In this document: positions 44,865 through 53,134 of the stretch, in pieces | How positions within the stretch are numbered: the stretch's first letter is position 1 | How the letters are laid out: each line of letters opens with the position of its first letter | Assembly: GCA_022072405.1 (NCBI GenBank) | Contig: JAJVHX010000012.1 | Coordinates: 273,807 to 337,806 of the forward strand | DNA from: Phycisphaerae bacterium | GTDB lineage: Bacteria; Planctomycetota; Phycisphaerae; UBA1845; CAIVHJ01 | DNA: 64,000 bases | Reading direction: 5' to 3' | Notes under the pieces: generated by a model | What the model saw: only the letters and a program-made list of their open reading frames with translations | Database searches by the model: none | Told to the model about the DNA's origin: nothing | Translations under genes and position numbers: made by a program

Positions 44865-47279
44865 TCACGCCGACTGGGGCGCCGTTGACTTGGGATAAGC
44901 GACGCGACCATGATAAAAGCGGCATAAGCTCTTGACCAGTGATTCCTCGATACGATGCAGTTCACGCAGGGTAATGTCGCATTCATCGAACTGTCCGTCC
45001 TGCAACCGGTCCATCAGCACATTATGCACGACGTTTTCGATGCGCCCGGCGGTCGGTTCAGGTAACGCCCGCACTGCACCCTCCACGCCGTCGCAGAGCA
45101 TGAGTACGGCGGTTTCCTTGCATTGCGGTTTGGGACCGGGGTAGCGAAATTCGCTTTCGGAAACCTCGCGGGCCAGTCCGGCGGCTTTCTGCTGTTCACT
45201 GGCGGCATGATGGAAATATTTGACGACCGTCGTGCCGTGATGTTCCTGAATAAACTGGATCACCTCGTCGGGCAATCCTTCCTCGTGGGCCAGTTCCACG
45301 CCATCCTTGACATGGCCGATGATGACCAGCAGGCTCATGGTCGGGGTGAGTTTATCGTGGCGGTTGATGCCCGCTTCCTGGTTTTCGGCGAAATATTCGG
45401 ATTTGTGGATTTTGCCGATGTCGTGATACATGGCACCGACTTTGGCGAGCAGGCCGTTGGCCCCGATGGTTTCGCAGGCGGCTTCAGCCATGGTGCTCAG
45501 CCAAAGGCAATGGGCGTAGGTTCCGGGCGCTTCGCGGGCCAGGCGGCTGAGCAGCGGCTGGCTGGTATCCAGCAATTCCAGCAACGTCCAATTGGTCACC
45601 ACGTCGAAGATTTTTTCGATCGGGGAGAGCATGATGAAGAAAATCGCCATGGCGACAAATGATGATATGCTCCCGGCGGCGGCGTGGCGCAGGGCGGACT
45701 CCAGCGAACTCCCCTCGACCAGCAGCACAATCAAACCGACCCCCAGCGCGGTCAGGGCGGTGAGCACGCCGCTGGGCAGCAGCTCATTGCGGCTGCGAAT
45801 TTCGCGCAGCAGGAAAATGGACACCGCCGTAACACTGCCCAGTACCAGCAGCAGTCCCAGATCGCCGCGCACTGCCAGGGTCAGCAACAGGCAAAGTGCG
45901 GCGGTAATGCCCAGGGCAAAGCGCTGGGCGAAGATCAGCGTCATGATCGCGGCGGCGATGACCACCAGTCCGGTGAGCAGGAACGGATAACGCCCGCCCA
46001 TACTCAAAAGAAATCCAGCTCGACCGGCAGCCAGGATCAATAGAAACAGCGTCATGATGGTCAGCGCCCGGCTGGGACGAGTGATGATCCGTGACTGGAA
46101 CGTGGTGCTGTAGGTAACCAGACCGAGAACAATCAGTAAGACGATGGCACCGCGGGCGCACTGGCGGAGCAGATATTCCTGCTGCCAGAGTCGGGCCAGC
46201 TCCCGCTGGTTAGACGGCAGCTCCGTGAGCGGCGTGTGGATCAACTGTAGGACCTGGAGATGTTCCTGTTCGAGCAGGCGTAGCTGTTCCGCGGTTAATG
46301 GATAATGCAGATGGGTGATCGCTTCCGGCCCGCTGATTTTATCCGCTGGTGCCGGAGCAGCGAGAATACTGCCGGCGGGATAGGCTCTTCGGAGCGGTTC
46401 GATGGCCGCCGCCGCCTGCTGAATCGCCTTTTCAGTGCGCTCCGAATCGTACTGCAGAAGGTCTTCCTTCAACAGGGCGGTGATCAATTGTTGCCGCACC
46501 GATACCCGCAGCCCGGGAGTCGGAAAAATCTGCGCCAGTCGTTCCGCAGCATATTCCAGGCGCTTGGTAAACTGGGCGCTGTAATTGGCCAGTTGCAGCT
46601 TGGCGACCTGCACGAACTGCCCGCCTTCCAGCGAGGTCTCTTCAGGATTGGGTAACACCCCCTGCAGTATCACATCGTCGGAGAGAACCGGCACGGAGCG
46701 CCCCGTGTCGATACCCGCGCGGATCAACCGTTCCTTTTTCAGCTCCGTGACCAGTTGGTCGATCCACTGGGTAAAGGCGGTCTGGTCGTTTTCGGCATCG
46801 AGTTGCTGAAATTCGGTGAACAATTGTTCGTCGATCTGCCACTGGGGCAACTGGGCTGCGGGGTCGTTAGCTGGAGGTTTCGCCTGCTGGTAAGCTTCAT
46901 AAGTCTCATATTGCCGGGCTGTGCTGTACTGGTTGGTAATGGTGCCGCGCAACTGATCGATCAGCGGTTCATGAAGTAGATAATAATTGGGGGTCTGCTG
47001 CTGGGCCTTCTGGCGGGCTTCGGCGGTCGCGGTTTCGTCGACCACTTCAAAGGCCAGCCGAGCCAGGATCGGCTCATGCTGTTCCTGACCTTCATAATAG
47101 GGGAAGGGATCGCGTCCATAAAGCACAATAGCGGTGGCGAGGATGAAGAACAGCAGCCCCAGCGTGATCGGCGTCAGGCCGAACTGGGCCCGGAATCGTC
47201 GCCAGCGGGTCTGTTCCTGTTCGCTCTTCTGGCGGCGAACTTCACTGCGTCGCAATGTGGTTTTCCCAAACCATCCCAT
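44865..47279 (-). CDS. PgpH-like 7TM HD-domain protein (cyclic-di-AMP phosphodiesterase type)
   Basis: An 804-residue membrane protein with an N-terminal cytoplasmic stretch, one helix, a large extracellular domain (about 65-375), seven membrane helices, and a C-terminal HD domain with the ligand motifs HCLWLSTMAEAA, YHDIGKI and EEGLPDEVIQFIQEHHGT. This is the 7TMR-HD layout of PgpH, which hydrolyses cyclic di-AMP in firmicutes; activity here is inferred. The start codon shares one base with the phoH stop (TAATG), so the genes are coupled. Confidence 0.9.
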   Translation of the reverse strand: MGWFGKTTLRRSEVRRQKSEQEQTRWRRFRAQFGLTPITLGLLFFILATAIVLYGRDPFPYYEGQEQHEPILARLAFEVVDETATAEARQKAQQQTPNYYLLHEPLIDQLRGTITNQYSTARQYETYEAYQQAKPPANDPAAQLPQWQIDEQLFTEFQQLDAENDQTAFTQWIDQLVTELKKERLIRAGIDTGRSVPVLSDDVILQGVLPNPEETSLEGGQFVQVAKLQLANYSAQFTKRLEYAAERLAQIFPTPGLRVSVRQQLITALLKEDLLQYDSERTEKAIQQAAAAIEPLRRAYPAGSILAAPAPADKISGPEAITHLHYPLTAEQLRLLEQEHLQVLQLIHTPLTELPSNQRELARLWQQEYLLRQCARGAIVLLIVLGLVTYSTTFQSRIITRPSRALTIMTLFLLILAAGRAGFLLSMGGRYPFLLTGLVVIAAAIMTLIFAQRFALGITAALCLLLTLAVRGDLGLLLVLGSVTAVSIFLLREIRSRNELLPSGVLTALTALGVGLIVLLVEGSSLESALRHAAAGSISSFVAMAIFFIMLSPIEKIFDVVTNWTLLELLDTSQPLLSRLAREAPGTYAHCLWLSTMAEAACETIGANGLLAKVGAMYHDIGKIHKSEYFAENQEAGINRHDKLTPTMSLLVIIGHVKDGVELAHEEGLPDEVIQFIQEHHGTTVVKYFHHAASEQQKAAGLAREVSESEFRYPGPKPQCKETAVLMLCDGVEGAVRALPEPTAGRIENVVHNVLMDRLQDGQFDECDITLRELHRIEESLVKSLCRFYHGRVAYPKSTAPQSA

Positions 47280-48283
47280 TATTTATTCAAACCATTCTCG
47301 CCGTAAACTTCGACGATATGCTGCACCAGTGGATGGCGGACGATATCGCTTTTCAGCAGCCGCACCACGGCGACACCGGGCACCGGACCCAGGCGCTGGG
47401 CGGCGTCGAGCAAACCGCTTTTCTGGCCGCGCTCCAGGTCGACCTGGCTGTCATCACCGGTGACGATCATTTTGCTGTCATGTCCCAGGCGAGTCAGAAA
47501 CATCAGCATCTGGGCCACGGTGGAATTCTGGGCTTCATCGAGGATAACAGCACTGTGGTTGAGTGTGCGGCCGCGCATAAACGCCAGCGGAATCACCTCG
47601 ATGATATCATTCTGCATAAAACGTTTGAGCTGCTCGAAGGGCATCATATCATGCATGGCGTCGAACAATGGACGCAGGTAGGGGTTCACCTTGGCCTGCA
47701 TATCACCCGGCAGGAAGCCAAGCTTTTCTCCTGCCTCGACTGCCGGCCGGACCAGCACGATGCGTTTAATCCGATGGTGCTTGAGCAGAGTGACGGCCAT
47801 CGCCACCGCCAGATAGGTCTTCCCCGTACCAGCCGGTCCCAGGCAGATGGTCAGATCATGCTTATGGATGGCTTGCAGGTATGCCGCCTGACCATCGGTC
47901 TTCGGGCCGATGCGGGGATGAGTGGTATAAACATCGATGGTGGAATCTTCGGTGTGATCGGCGGATGGGTGTTGAGTCGGTTGCCGGGTTTCCAGTGCCT
48001 GTTCCAGCAACTCGGTCACATCCTGCTCACGGATATGCTGGTGCTCGCGCAACCGGAGCTTTAAGGCTTCCAGAACTTTGGCGGCTGCGGTGACCGCCGG
48101 CGGATCGCCCGCCAGCCGAACCACCGAATCGCGAGCGCTGATCTGCACGGCCAGGGCTGATCGGATCTGCCGCAGATGCCTATCTCCAGAACCGAAAAGG
48201 AGTTGAGGCGGAGTTTGAGATTCCAGCGTGATCGACAGTTCCAAGTCTTGGTTCAGCTCCCGAAAAATTGTAAAACGAATCAA
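47279..48283 (-). CDS. phoH: PhoH-like ATPase (TTG start)
   Basis: A 334-residue protein with an N-terminal KH-like region and the PhoH ATPase domain: Walker A GPAGTGKT at 149-156, VLVRPAVEAGEKLGFLPGDM, Walker B VILDEAQN, and TGDDSQVDL. PhoH-family proteins are RNA-associated ATPases or helicases, and ybeZ-type members work with YbeY in ribosome maturation. The gene order phoH-pgpH-ybeY is common. The start appears to be TTG at 48283. Confidence 0.94.
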   Translation of the reverse strand: MIRFTIFRELNQDLELSITLESQTPPQLLFGSGDRHLRQIRSALAVQISARDSVVRLAGDPPAVTAAAKVLEALKLRLREHQHIREQDVTELLEQALETRQPTQHPSADHTEDSTIDVYTTHPRIGPKTDGQAAYLQAIHKHDLTICLGPAGTGKTYLAVAMAVTLLKHHRIKRIVLVRPAVEAGEKLGFLPGDMQAKVNPYLRPLFDAMHDMMPFEQLKRFMQNDIIEVIPLAFMRGRTLNHSAVILDEAQNSTVAQMLMFLTRLGHDSKMIVTGDDSQVDLERGQKSGLLDAAQRLGPVPGVAVVRLLKSDIVRHPLVQHIVEVYGENGLNK

Positions 48284-48326
48284 CCCCGAACGAGTGCCGC
48301 TACCTGACTATTCTAACCGGCCCAGA

Positions 48327-49262
48327 CTAGCTGAGCCAAGCTTTAAGCAGCAGATAGGCGAGCGGTGCTGCAAATACTGGACTATCAAGGAGATCCAGAA
48401 ATCCGCCAAAGCCGGGCAGGACTTTTCCGGAGTCTTTGCTGCTGGCGTCCCGTTTGATAACGGATTCCACCAGATCGCCAATCTGTCCAACGATGGCCAT
48501 CAGTAATCCAAAGATGGCAGCTTGGTAGGTGCTGATTGGTTGGGGATTGTTGGTGCCCCAGGGCAGGTAATAAGCCAATATCCAGGAGGCGATGACCGCC
48601 CAGACCATGCCGCCCAGTAATCCTTCCACCGTTTTACCGGGACTGATTTCGGGAATCAGCTTGGTTTTACCCAGGGTGATGCCCGTGAAGTAGGCCCCGA
48701 TATCGGTACATTTGATGACGGCCACCGACATGATCACCGCATAGGCGCCGACGGCCCCGGGCAGACTGCCGCGTAAGCTGATCAGAAAGGAGGGCAGAAT
48801 GCCCATATACATCAGAATCAGGGTGCTGACCGCCATATTGGCCAAGCCATGCTGCGTGCTGTGGCGGTGAATCTGCAACGTGCAGATCATCATGGTGCTG
48901 AGCACCAGAATGACCATCTGAATTTCAAAGGAACTGTAGCGCTGATCGGGATAAATTACCGGCACCAGCCAGGCGCTGAGATTCAACAGCGCCACCCCGA
49001 ACAGAATGGCCCGGGTCATGGGGGTGTGGTTGGCGGCCCGGCTGAGACTCAGACACTCCACCGCACCGCATAGGCCCAGCACCACCACCGCCAGGGGAAT
49101 CAACGAGCCATACTGCCAGGGGGTCTGAGAAATCAACCCCTGCCTGGCCAGTTGAATGTCACCCCAGAACAGCGCCACCAGCGCTGCAATCATCAGCGCC
49201 CCGAATGAGATCCGCTGTACGATCATGGGGTTTATTGTATCACGACTCCCGCGTCGGGGCAT
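48327..49262 (-). CDS. cdsA: Phosphatidate cytidylyltransferase CdsA
   Basis: A 311-residue enzyme making CDP-diacylglycerol from phosphatidic acid and CTP in the inner membrane. It has about eight helices and the C-terminal signature SVIKRDASSKDSGKVLPGFG followed by GFLDLLDSPVF. The ATG at 49262 has GGAG eight bases upstream and is chosen; 49226 (MIVQRIS) is an alternative. In most bacteria uppS lies directly upstream, but here about 3.1 kb with two peptide genes and a lipoprotein gene separates them. Confidence 0.93.
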   Translation of the reverse strand: MPRRGSRDTINPMIVQRISFGALMIAALVALFWGDIQLARQGLISQTPWQYGSLIPLAVVVLGLCGAVECLSLSRAANHTPMTRAILFGVALLNLSAWLVPVIYPDQRYSSFEIQMVILVLSTMMICTLQIHRHSTQHGLANMAVSTLILMYMGILPSFLISLRGSLPGAVGAYAVIMSVAVIKCTDIGAYFTGITLGKTKLIPEISPGKTVEGLLGGMVWAVIASWILAYYLPWGTNNPQPISTYQAAIFGLLMAIVGQIGDLVESVIKRDASSKDSGKVLPGFGGFLDLLDSPVFAAPLAYLLLKAWLS

Positions 49263-49304
49263 TACGCAGGCTCCAGACGATGATACAGCATTTGAAGTAA
49301 ATGG

Positions 49305-49333
49305 GAGAACCACTGCACGGGCCAGTGGTTCTC
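49305..49333 (-). terminator. Terminator hairpin of peptide gene A (identical to that of gene B)
   Basis: GAGAACCACTG and CAGTGGTTCTC form an 11-base perfect stem around CACGGGC. A 37-base block including it (49306-49342) is identical to 50131-50167. Here the T-run on the minus strand is poor, so it may now leak into cdsA. Confidence 0.7.
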
Positions 49334-49364
49334 GATTCTGACGGTGATGCAAACCTGAAACGGT

Positions 49365-49703
49365 TCAAGCCGTGATGGTGGAGATAACATAGGAGGCAAT
49401 AGCGCTGAGTCCACCGCTGCCAGCGGCGCTGCCGATCACTGATGCCACTGAAGCAGCGCTGGTGGCTACTGAGCTGGTTGTGCTGACTGCGGAACCCGCT
49501 GCGGAGGTCGCAACGCCGCTGGCAATACCGGAAGCTACCGCGCTGGCTCCACCCGAAGCTGCCGCAGAAGCTTTGGAAATATCCGGGTTACACCAGAACC
49601 AACTCCACAACACGGCACCATTGGCATTGGCCAGATCCGAACTGGTCAGTACGCGGACCGTTTCCCGATGCAGATTCAGTTTACGTGTTTGATTCTGACC
49701 CAT
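49365..49703 (-). CDS. Putative RiPP precursor peptide A
   Basis: A 112-residue peptide. The leader-like N-terminus has TRKLNLHRETVRVLTSSDLA followed by NANGAVLW, which resembles class I lanthipeptide-type leaders (K-L-x-L-x-R/K-E-T-x-R-x-L-T-x-x-[DE]-L) with NGA in place of GG. One Cys follows in WFWCNP. The rest, about 70 residues, is almost only Ala, Ser, Val, Gly, Thr and Ile, with no charge after Lys45, ending SAIASYVISTITA. The paralogue at 50190-50528 has the same length and near-identical leader. AAAAGGAG stands six bases before the ATG. No modification enzyme (LanB, LanC, LanM, YcaO) is encoded in the window, so the class is unproven. A surface or structural Ala/Ser peptide is the alternative. 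Confidence 0.6.
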   Translation of the reverse strand: MGQNQTRKLNLHRETVRVLTSSDLANANGAVLWSWFWCNPDISKASAAASGGASAVASGIASGVATSAAGSAVSTTSSVATSAASVASVIGSAAGSGGLSAIASYVISTITA

Positions 49704-50130
49704 GACGAAGCTCCTTTTCAATTGGTTTTCCCTGTGCGCAGAACATCAGCGCCGATCTGAACAGATCATGTACACGGACATCCCGCCATCACAAATTAAT
49801 TAACGATTGATTCAGCACACTGCTGAATCATCAGAAAATGCAGATGCTTTACTGAATTTCCGAAAGCGTTGCGTTCAACCCAGATATGGAAACCGAACTG
49901 TACTTAACATGAATATGCATCAGGAATTTGAAATGGCAAATCAGATTAGAAAAATCACTATATTATTTGTACAGTTTAATATGGCGACAAGCTGACGGGT
50001 GCGGTTCCAAAGCAACATTTATCATCATGCGGTTGCGAACAGCCATTCTCTCATCAATATTCAGGTCGGGGATTCGCACAAGAATTGGATATGAGACAAT
50101 CTTCACCTATCTGACAGAAATGAAAATAAA
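49704..50130. other. Intergenic region upstream of peptide gene A, with perfect hairpin
   Basis: Probably holds the minus-strand promoter of peptide gene A. A perfect ten-base inverted repeat, TGATTCAGCA and TGCTGAATCA around CAC, lies at 49808-49830, about 105 bases before the start codon. A 14-base palindrome GATCTGAACAGATC lies at 49754-49767, about 50 bases before it. Either could be an operator. Small plus-strand open frames here look like chance. Confidence 0.45.
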
Positions 50131-50157
50131 AGAACCACTGCACGGGCCAGTGGTTCT
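50131..50157 (-). terminator. Rho-independent terminator of peptide gene B
   Basis: AGAACCACTG and CAGTGGTTCT form a ten-base stem. Read on the minus strand the hairpin is followed by TTTTATTTTCATTT, a good T-rich tract. It lies 33 bases after the stop of peptide gene B. The block 50131-50167 is identical to 49306-49342. Confidence 0.8.
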
Positions 50158-50189
50158 CGATTCTGACAACGTGTCATTGCTGCAACGAT

Positions 50190-50528
50190 TTAAGCAAATA
50201 CGGTGGATATCCAATAGGATGCAAAGGCGCTTACTCCGGCACTTGAGACAGCGCTGGCACTGAAAGAGGCGATCGATGCGGCACTGCCGCCTGCCGAACT
50301 GGTGGTGGTGAGCGGAGCGGTCGCCACCGAAGTAGCGACGGCACTGGCGGCGCCGGAAGCGGAAGCTGAAGCCGAGGCTGAAGCAGCCGCCGAAGCCGCC
50401 GAGACCGCCGGGGCGCACCAGAACGCGCTCCACAACACGGCCCCGTTGGTATTGGCCAGATCCGTACTGGTCAATACGCGGACCGTTTCCCGATTAACAC
50501 TTAACTTCGTGAGTTTACGTTGACCCAT
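50190..50528 (-). CDS. Putative RiPP precursor peptide B
   Basis: A 112-residue paralogue of peptide A. The leader is KLTKLSVNRETVRVLTSTDL followed by ANTNGAVLW, then a single Cys in AFWCAP. From that point to the end (SAFASYWISTVFA) there is no charged residue in roughly 75 positions, mostly Ala and Ser. In the leader DNA only 8 of 75 bases differ from gene A (49593-49667 against 50418-50492), whereas the core differs widely in sequence and order. This pattern of fixed leader and free core is expected for precursor peptides. AAAAAGGAG precedes the ATG. The two genes are about 490 bases apart and each has its own terminator. Confidence 0.6.
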   Translation of the reverse strand: MGQRKLTKLSVNRETVRVLTSTDLANTNGAVLWSAFWCAPAVSAASAAASASASASASGAASAVATSVATAPLTTTSSAGGSAASIASFSASAVSSAGVSAFASYWISTVFA

Positions 50529-51073
50529 GAGCACATCTCCTTTTTAGGATAATCATCCAGCGCAGAGCATCCCCACCCAGTGACGCCACCAGTGTGCGAA
50601 CACTTGCCTTAGTCGATAACGGGTTATCTGAAACCAGGGAAAAAGCCGGTATATCAATCAGCCGGAGTCGCAGATTGAATTGATCCAACAATCAGACAGT
50701 CAGGATCAATCATGTACGAATTGATTATGAACGGAGTTTAGCTGGTGGCAAGTTAAAATCTGAAGATCATTTTAATCTAGCGCAAGCTTATCAGAGCATG
50801 AAAGAAAACGATATATAAAGATAAAGTTTATCAGTCGGTTACTGGGTAATATTCATAAATCTAAAATAGCGTGAAAGAAATTGTGCCATACCGGTCAGTA
50901 TCAATTCAATAAGTGTGTGCTGCTGTAGTGGATACAAGGTGAGTTGACCCTCTGGGCGGGTTGGTAGGTAACAAAAATTATGATTTCGTATCCAAAGTAC
51001 CGGATTGAGCAACTATACCTGTTATGTGTAACCGTTACGGCGGTTAAGAAATATATACAGCTAGCGTTATTGA
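50529..51073. other. AT-rich divergent region between peptide gene B and lipoprotein gene
   Basis: About 545 bases that should contain divergent promoters. AGTGT and ACACT flank GCGA at 50591-50604. No clear -35/-10 pair with standard spacing was found, and there is no convincing open frame. Confidence 0.4.
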
Positions 51074-51154
51074 TTGAGAGATGGTTTCAAAATCACCAAT
51101 GGAGGTTTCGCGCGGGCTAAAGCCCGCGGCTCGTTGAATTATGAAACCACTTCT
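51074..51154 (+). repeat. Dispersed palindromic element, copy 9 (full)
   Basis: The left end GAGATGGTTTCAAAATC is the inverse of the right end GAATTATGAAACCACTTC over most positions. The centre is GCGGGCTAAAGCCCGCGG. This copy is intergenic and not attached to a stop codon. It ends about 20 bases before the lipoprotein gene. Confidence 0.75.
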
Positions 51155-51173
51155 GGTTGAAAGGATTACGCTT

Positions 51174-52331
51174 ATGAAACCTCGATATCGTTTTTTGGCG
51201 CGGAGTATGGTATTGCTGGGGTTGTTAATGAATGGCTGGGGATGCGGCAACTCCGGGGCGTTTTTTAACGAGCTTGGTGATGATTTTCAAGAGGGGCCGG
51301 GCCAGCCGCTACCACAAATTGTTGGAGCGACGACGGATGAAGTGTTCTACATGCAGGCTCCGTCGGAATTGCAGTTGACCGACTGGGTGCCCTCGGCGCT
51401 GGTTAATCTTTATACCCGTGATCTGAACAGTGGAGCGGATGAGACGGTGGCTGTGCTGTTGCCAGCCCGCGCTCGTTTTACCTTTCAGACGGATGGAGTG
51501 GTGGCGGCGTGGGTAGATGGCGGCGGAGAATCGGAAAAAGTAGTGGTTAAAAATCTGAACCTCCAGCAGGAAAGCGTTGTGTTTGATGCGGGCGACACCG
51601 GATACATCGAATCGCTGCAACTGGACAGCAATCGGCTGGGAATACAACTGGCGGATGAGAATTTTCAAGCCCTGATCATTCATGACCTGACCACCGCCAT
51701 CGAAGAGATCGCCTATGAATCGCCAACCGCCATAATCCAGTCATTCGATCTGCTGGGTAATACGCTGGCGGTTGCGACTACAGAACAACTTTTACTGATC
51801 GATCTCGAATCGGGCGAAGAAACGGTGTTGGCCGAGAATCAACTGGTGGCCAATGGGCCGTTCCTCGATGGTTCACGGGTGATCTGGGCGGGTGCGGTGC
51901 AATTAGCCGACGATCTGGGTACGACCCGGCTGGTGGTCTATGGATACGATCAGACCACCGGACAGACCACGACGATCACTATCCTGCAGGAAAGCGCGTT
52001 CAGCGTAATCGAGCAGATTCTTGCCGGGGAGGAAATTCCTGCTAAATGGCTGCGCGGGGTGACCGATGGGCAGGTGGTGATCACCGAGAGCCTGGAACGG
52101 GACAATTTCGATCTGCGCGAGAAGGTCTGGCTCTATAGTCTGTCGGACAACACCACCCAGGAAATCGGCGACTTCAAGACGCCGGTCAATCTCTTCTGGG
52201 ATTTTCGCAGCGGCGCACAGGTGGAAGTCTTCAGCGGGCGGATCGCCTGGTTCAATCAGGATGGCAACCGTATCGTATTCTACAATCCCGTTACGGGCCA
52301 AAAGCAGAAATTCGCTCCGTCACAGGGATGA
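51174..52331 (+). CDS. Beta-propeller-like lipoprotein, unknown
   Basis: A 385-residue lipoprotein: basic N-terminus, hydrophobic stretch and lipobox NGWGC (Cys near 25). The remainder is rich in short strands with repeated D-G-x-x-V-x-W patterns (TDGVVAAWVDGGGESEKVVV; DGSRVIWAGAVQL; FSGRIAWFNQDGNRIVFYNP), as in TolB-like or YncE-like propellers. ATG at 51174 is used; an ATG at 51141 lies within the palindromic element. It is divergent from the peptide genes, part of the insert between uppS and cdsA. No specific function can be given. Confidence 0.65.
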   Translation: MKPRYRFLARSMVLLGLLMNGWGCGNSGAFFNELGDDFQEGPGQPLPQIVGATTDEVFYMQAPSELQLTDWVPSALVNLYTRDLNSGADETVAVLLPARARFTFQTDGVVAAWVDGGGESEKVVVKNLNLQQESVVFDAGDTGYIESLQLDSNRLGIQLADENFQALIIHDLTTAIEEIAYESPTAIIQSFDLLGNTLAVATTEQLLLIDLESGEETVLAENQLVANGPFLDGSRVIWAGAVQLADDLGTTRLVVYGYDQTTGQTTTITILQESAFSVIEQILAGEEIPAKWLRGVTDGQVVITESLERDNFDLREKVWLYSLSDNTTQEIGDFKTPVNLFWDFRSGAQVEVFSGRIAWFNQDGNRIVFYNPVTGQKQKFAPSQG

Positions 52332-52375
52332 TTCCGAATCTAATCAAGAGAATCACCGGTCATAAATAATATTAT

Positions 52376-53116
52376 TCAGTCCGCGGGCACACCGCCGAAG
52401 CGGCGGGTGCGGTGGGCGAAAGCGCGGATAGCGCGGTGCAAATGGTCGATTGTGAATTCCGGCCAGCAGACCGCTTCGAAGTAGAGTTCCGCATAACTCA
52501 GTTGCCACAACAGGAAATTACTGAGGCGCTGCTCGCCGGCGGTGCGGATGAGGAGATCGGGGTCGGGCACGTCGGCGGTATAGAGCGCCGCGCTCAGGTG
52601 CGCTTCATCGATCTGCTCGGGGCGAATCTTTCCGCTTTGCACCTGTCGGGCCAGTAGTCTGATGGCGTCGAGCATCTCCTGCCGGCTACCATAATTGATG
52701 GCCAGGCAGAGGCGCATCCCGGTGTTGCTGCGGCTGATCGACGTGGTCTGATCCAGTTCCTGCAGCACCCGTTCGGGCAAGCTTTCGCGCCGGCCGATCT
52801 GCTGGAAACGAATGTTATTTTGCATGATCGTTTCGCGCTCGGAAATCAGATAGCGACGGTACAGGTCCATCAGGAAATTGATCTCGTCGTCGGGCCGTTT
52901 CCAGTTTTCCGTACTGAAGCTGTAAAGGGTGAGAGCCTGGAGGCCCAGGCGGGCGCATTGGGTTACGATGGTGCGAACCACTTTGGCACCTTCGTCGTGG
53001 CCGGCGATTCGCGGCAGATTTCGCTGTTGAGCCCAGCGCCCGTTGCCATCCATAATGATGGCGATATGGCGGGGCAATTGCTCAACCGTCAAACCCAGAA
53101 TTTCCCGGGGATTCAA
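52376..53116 (-). CDS. uppS: Isoprenyl transferase UppS (TTG start)
   Basis: A 246-residue cis-prenyltransferase making undecaprenyl diphosphate, the carrier lipid for cell-wall and O-antigen precursors. Signature HIAIIMDGNGRWAQQRNLPR with catalytic Asp23, then LTLYSFSTENWKRP, and C-terminal DPDLLIRTAGEQRLSNFLLW followed by QLSYAELYF. The start appears to be TTG at 53116. purA lies 18 bases upstream, so the two are probably one unit. Confidence 0.96.
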   Translation of the reverse strand: MNPREILGLTVEQLPRHIAIIMDGNGRWAQQRNLPRIAGHDEGAKVVRTIVTQCARLGLQALTLYSFSTENWKRPDDEINFLMDLYRRYLISERETIMQNNIRFQQIGRRESLPERVLQELDQTTSISRSNTGMRLCLAINYGSRQEMLDAIRLLARQVQSGKIRPEQIDEAHLSAALYTADVPDPDLLIRTAGEQRLSNFLLWQLSYAELYFEAVCWPEFTIDHLHRAIRAFAHRTRRFGGVPAD

Positions 53117-53134
53117 GGGTAGATCGTCCTCAAG

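Noticed and set aside
49807-50263. Two plus-strand open frames upstream of peptide gene A
   Set aside because: They cross the hairpin and the terminator of gene B, have no good ribosome site and no protein-like composition.
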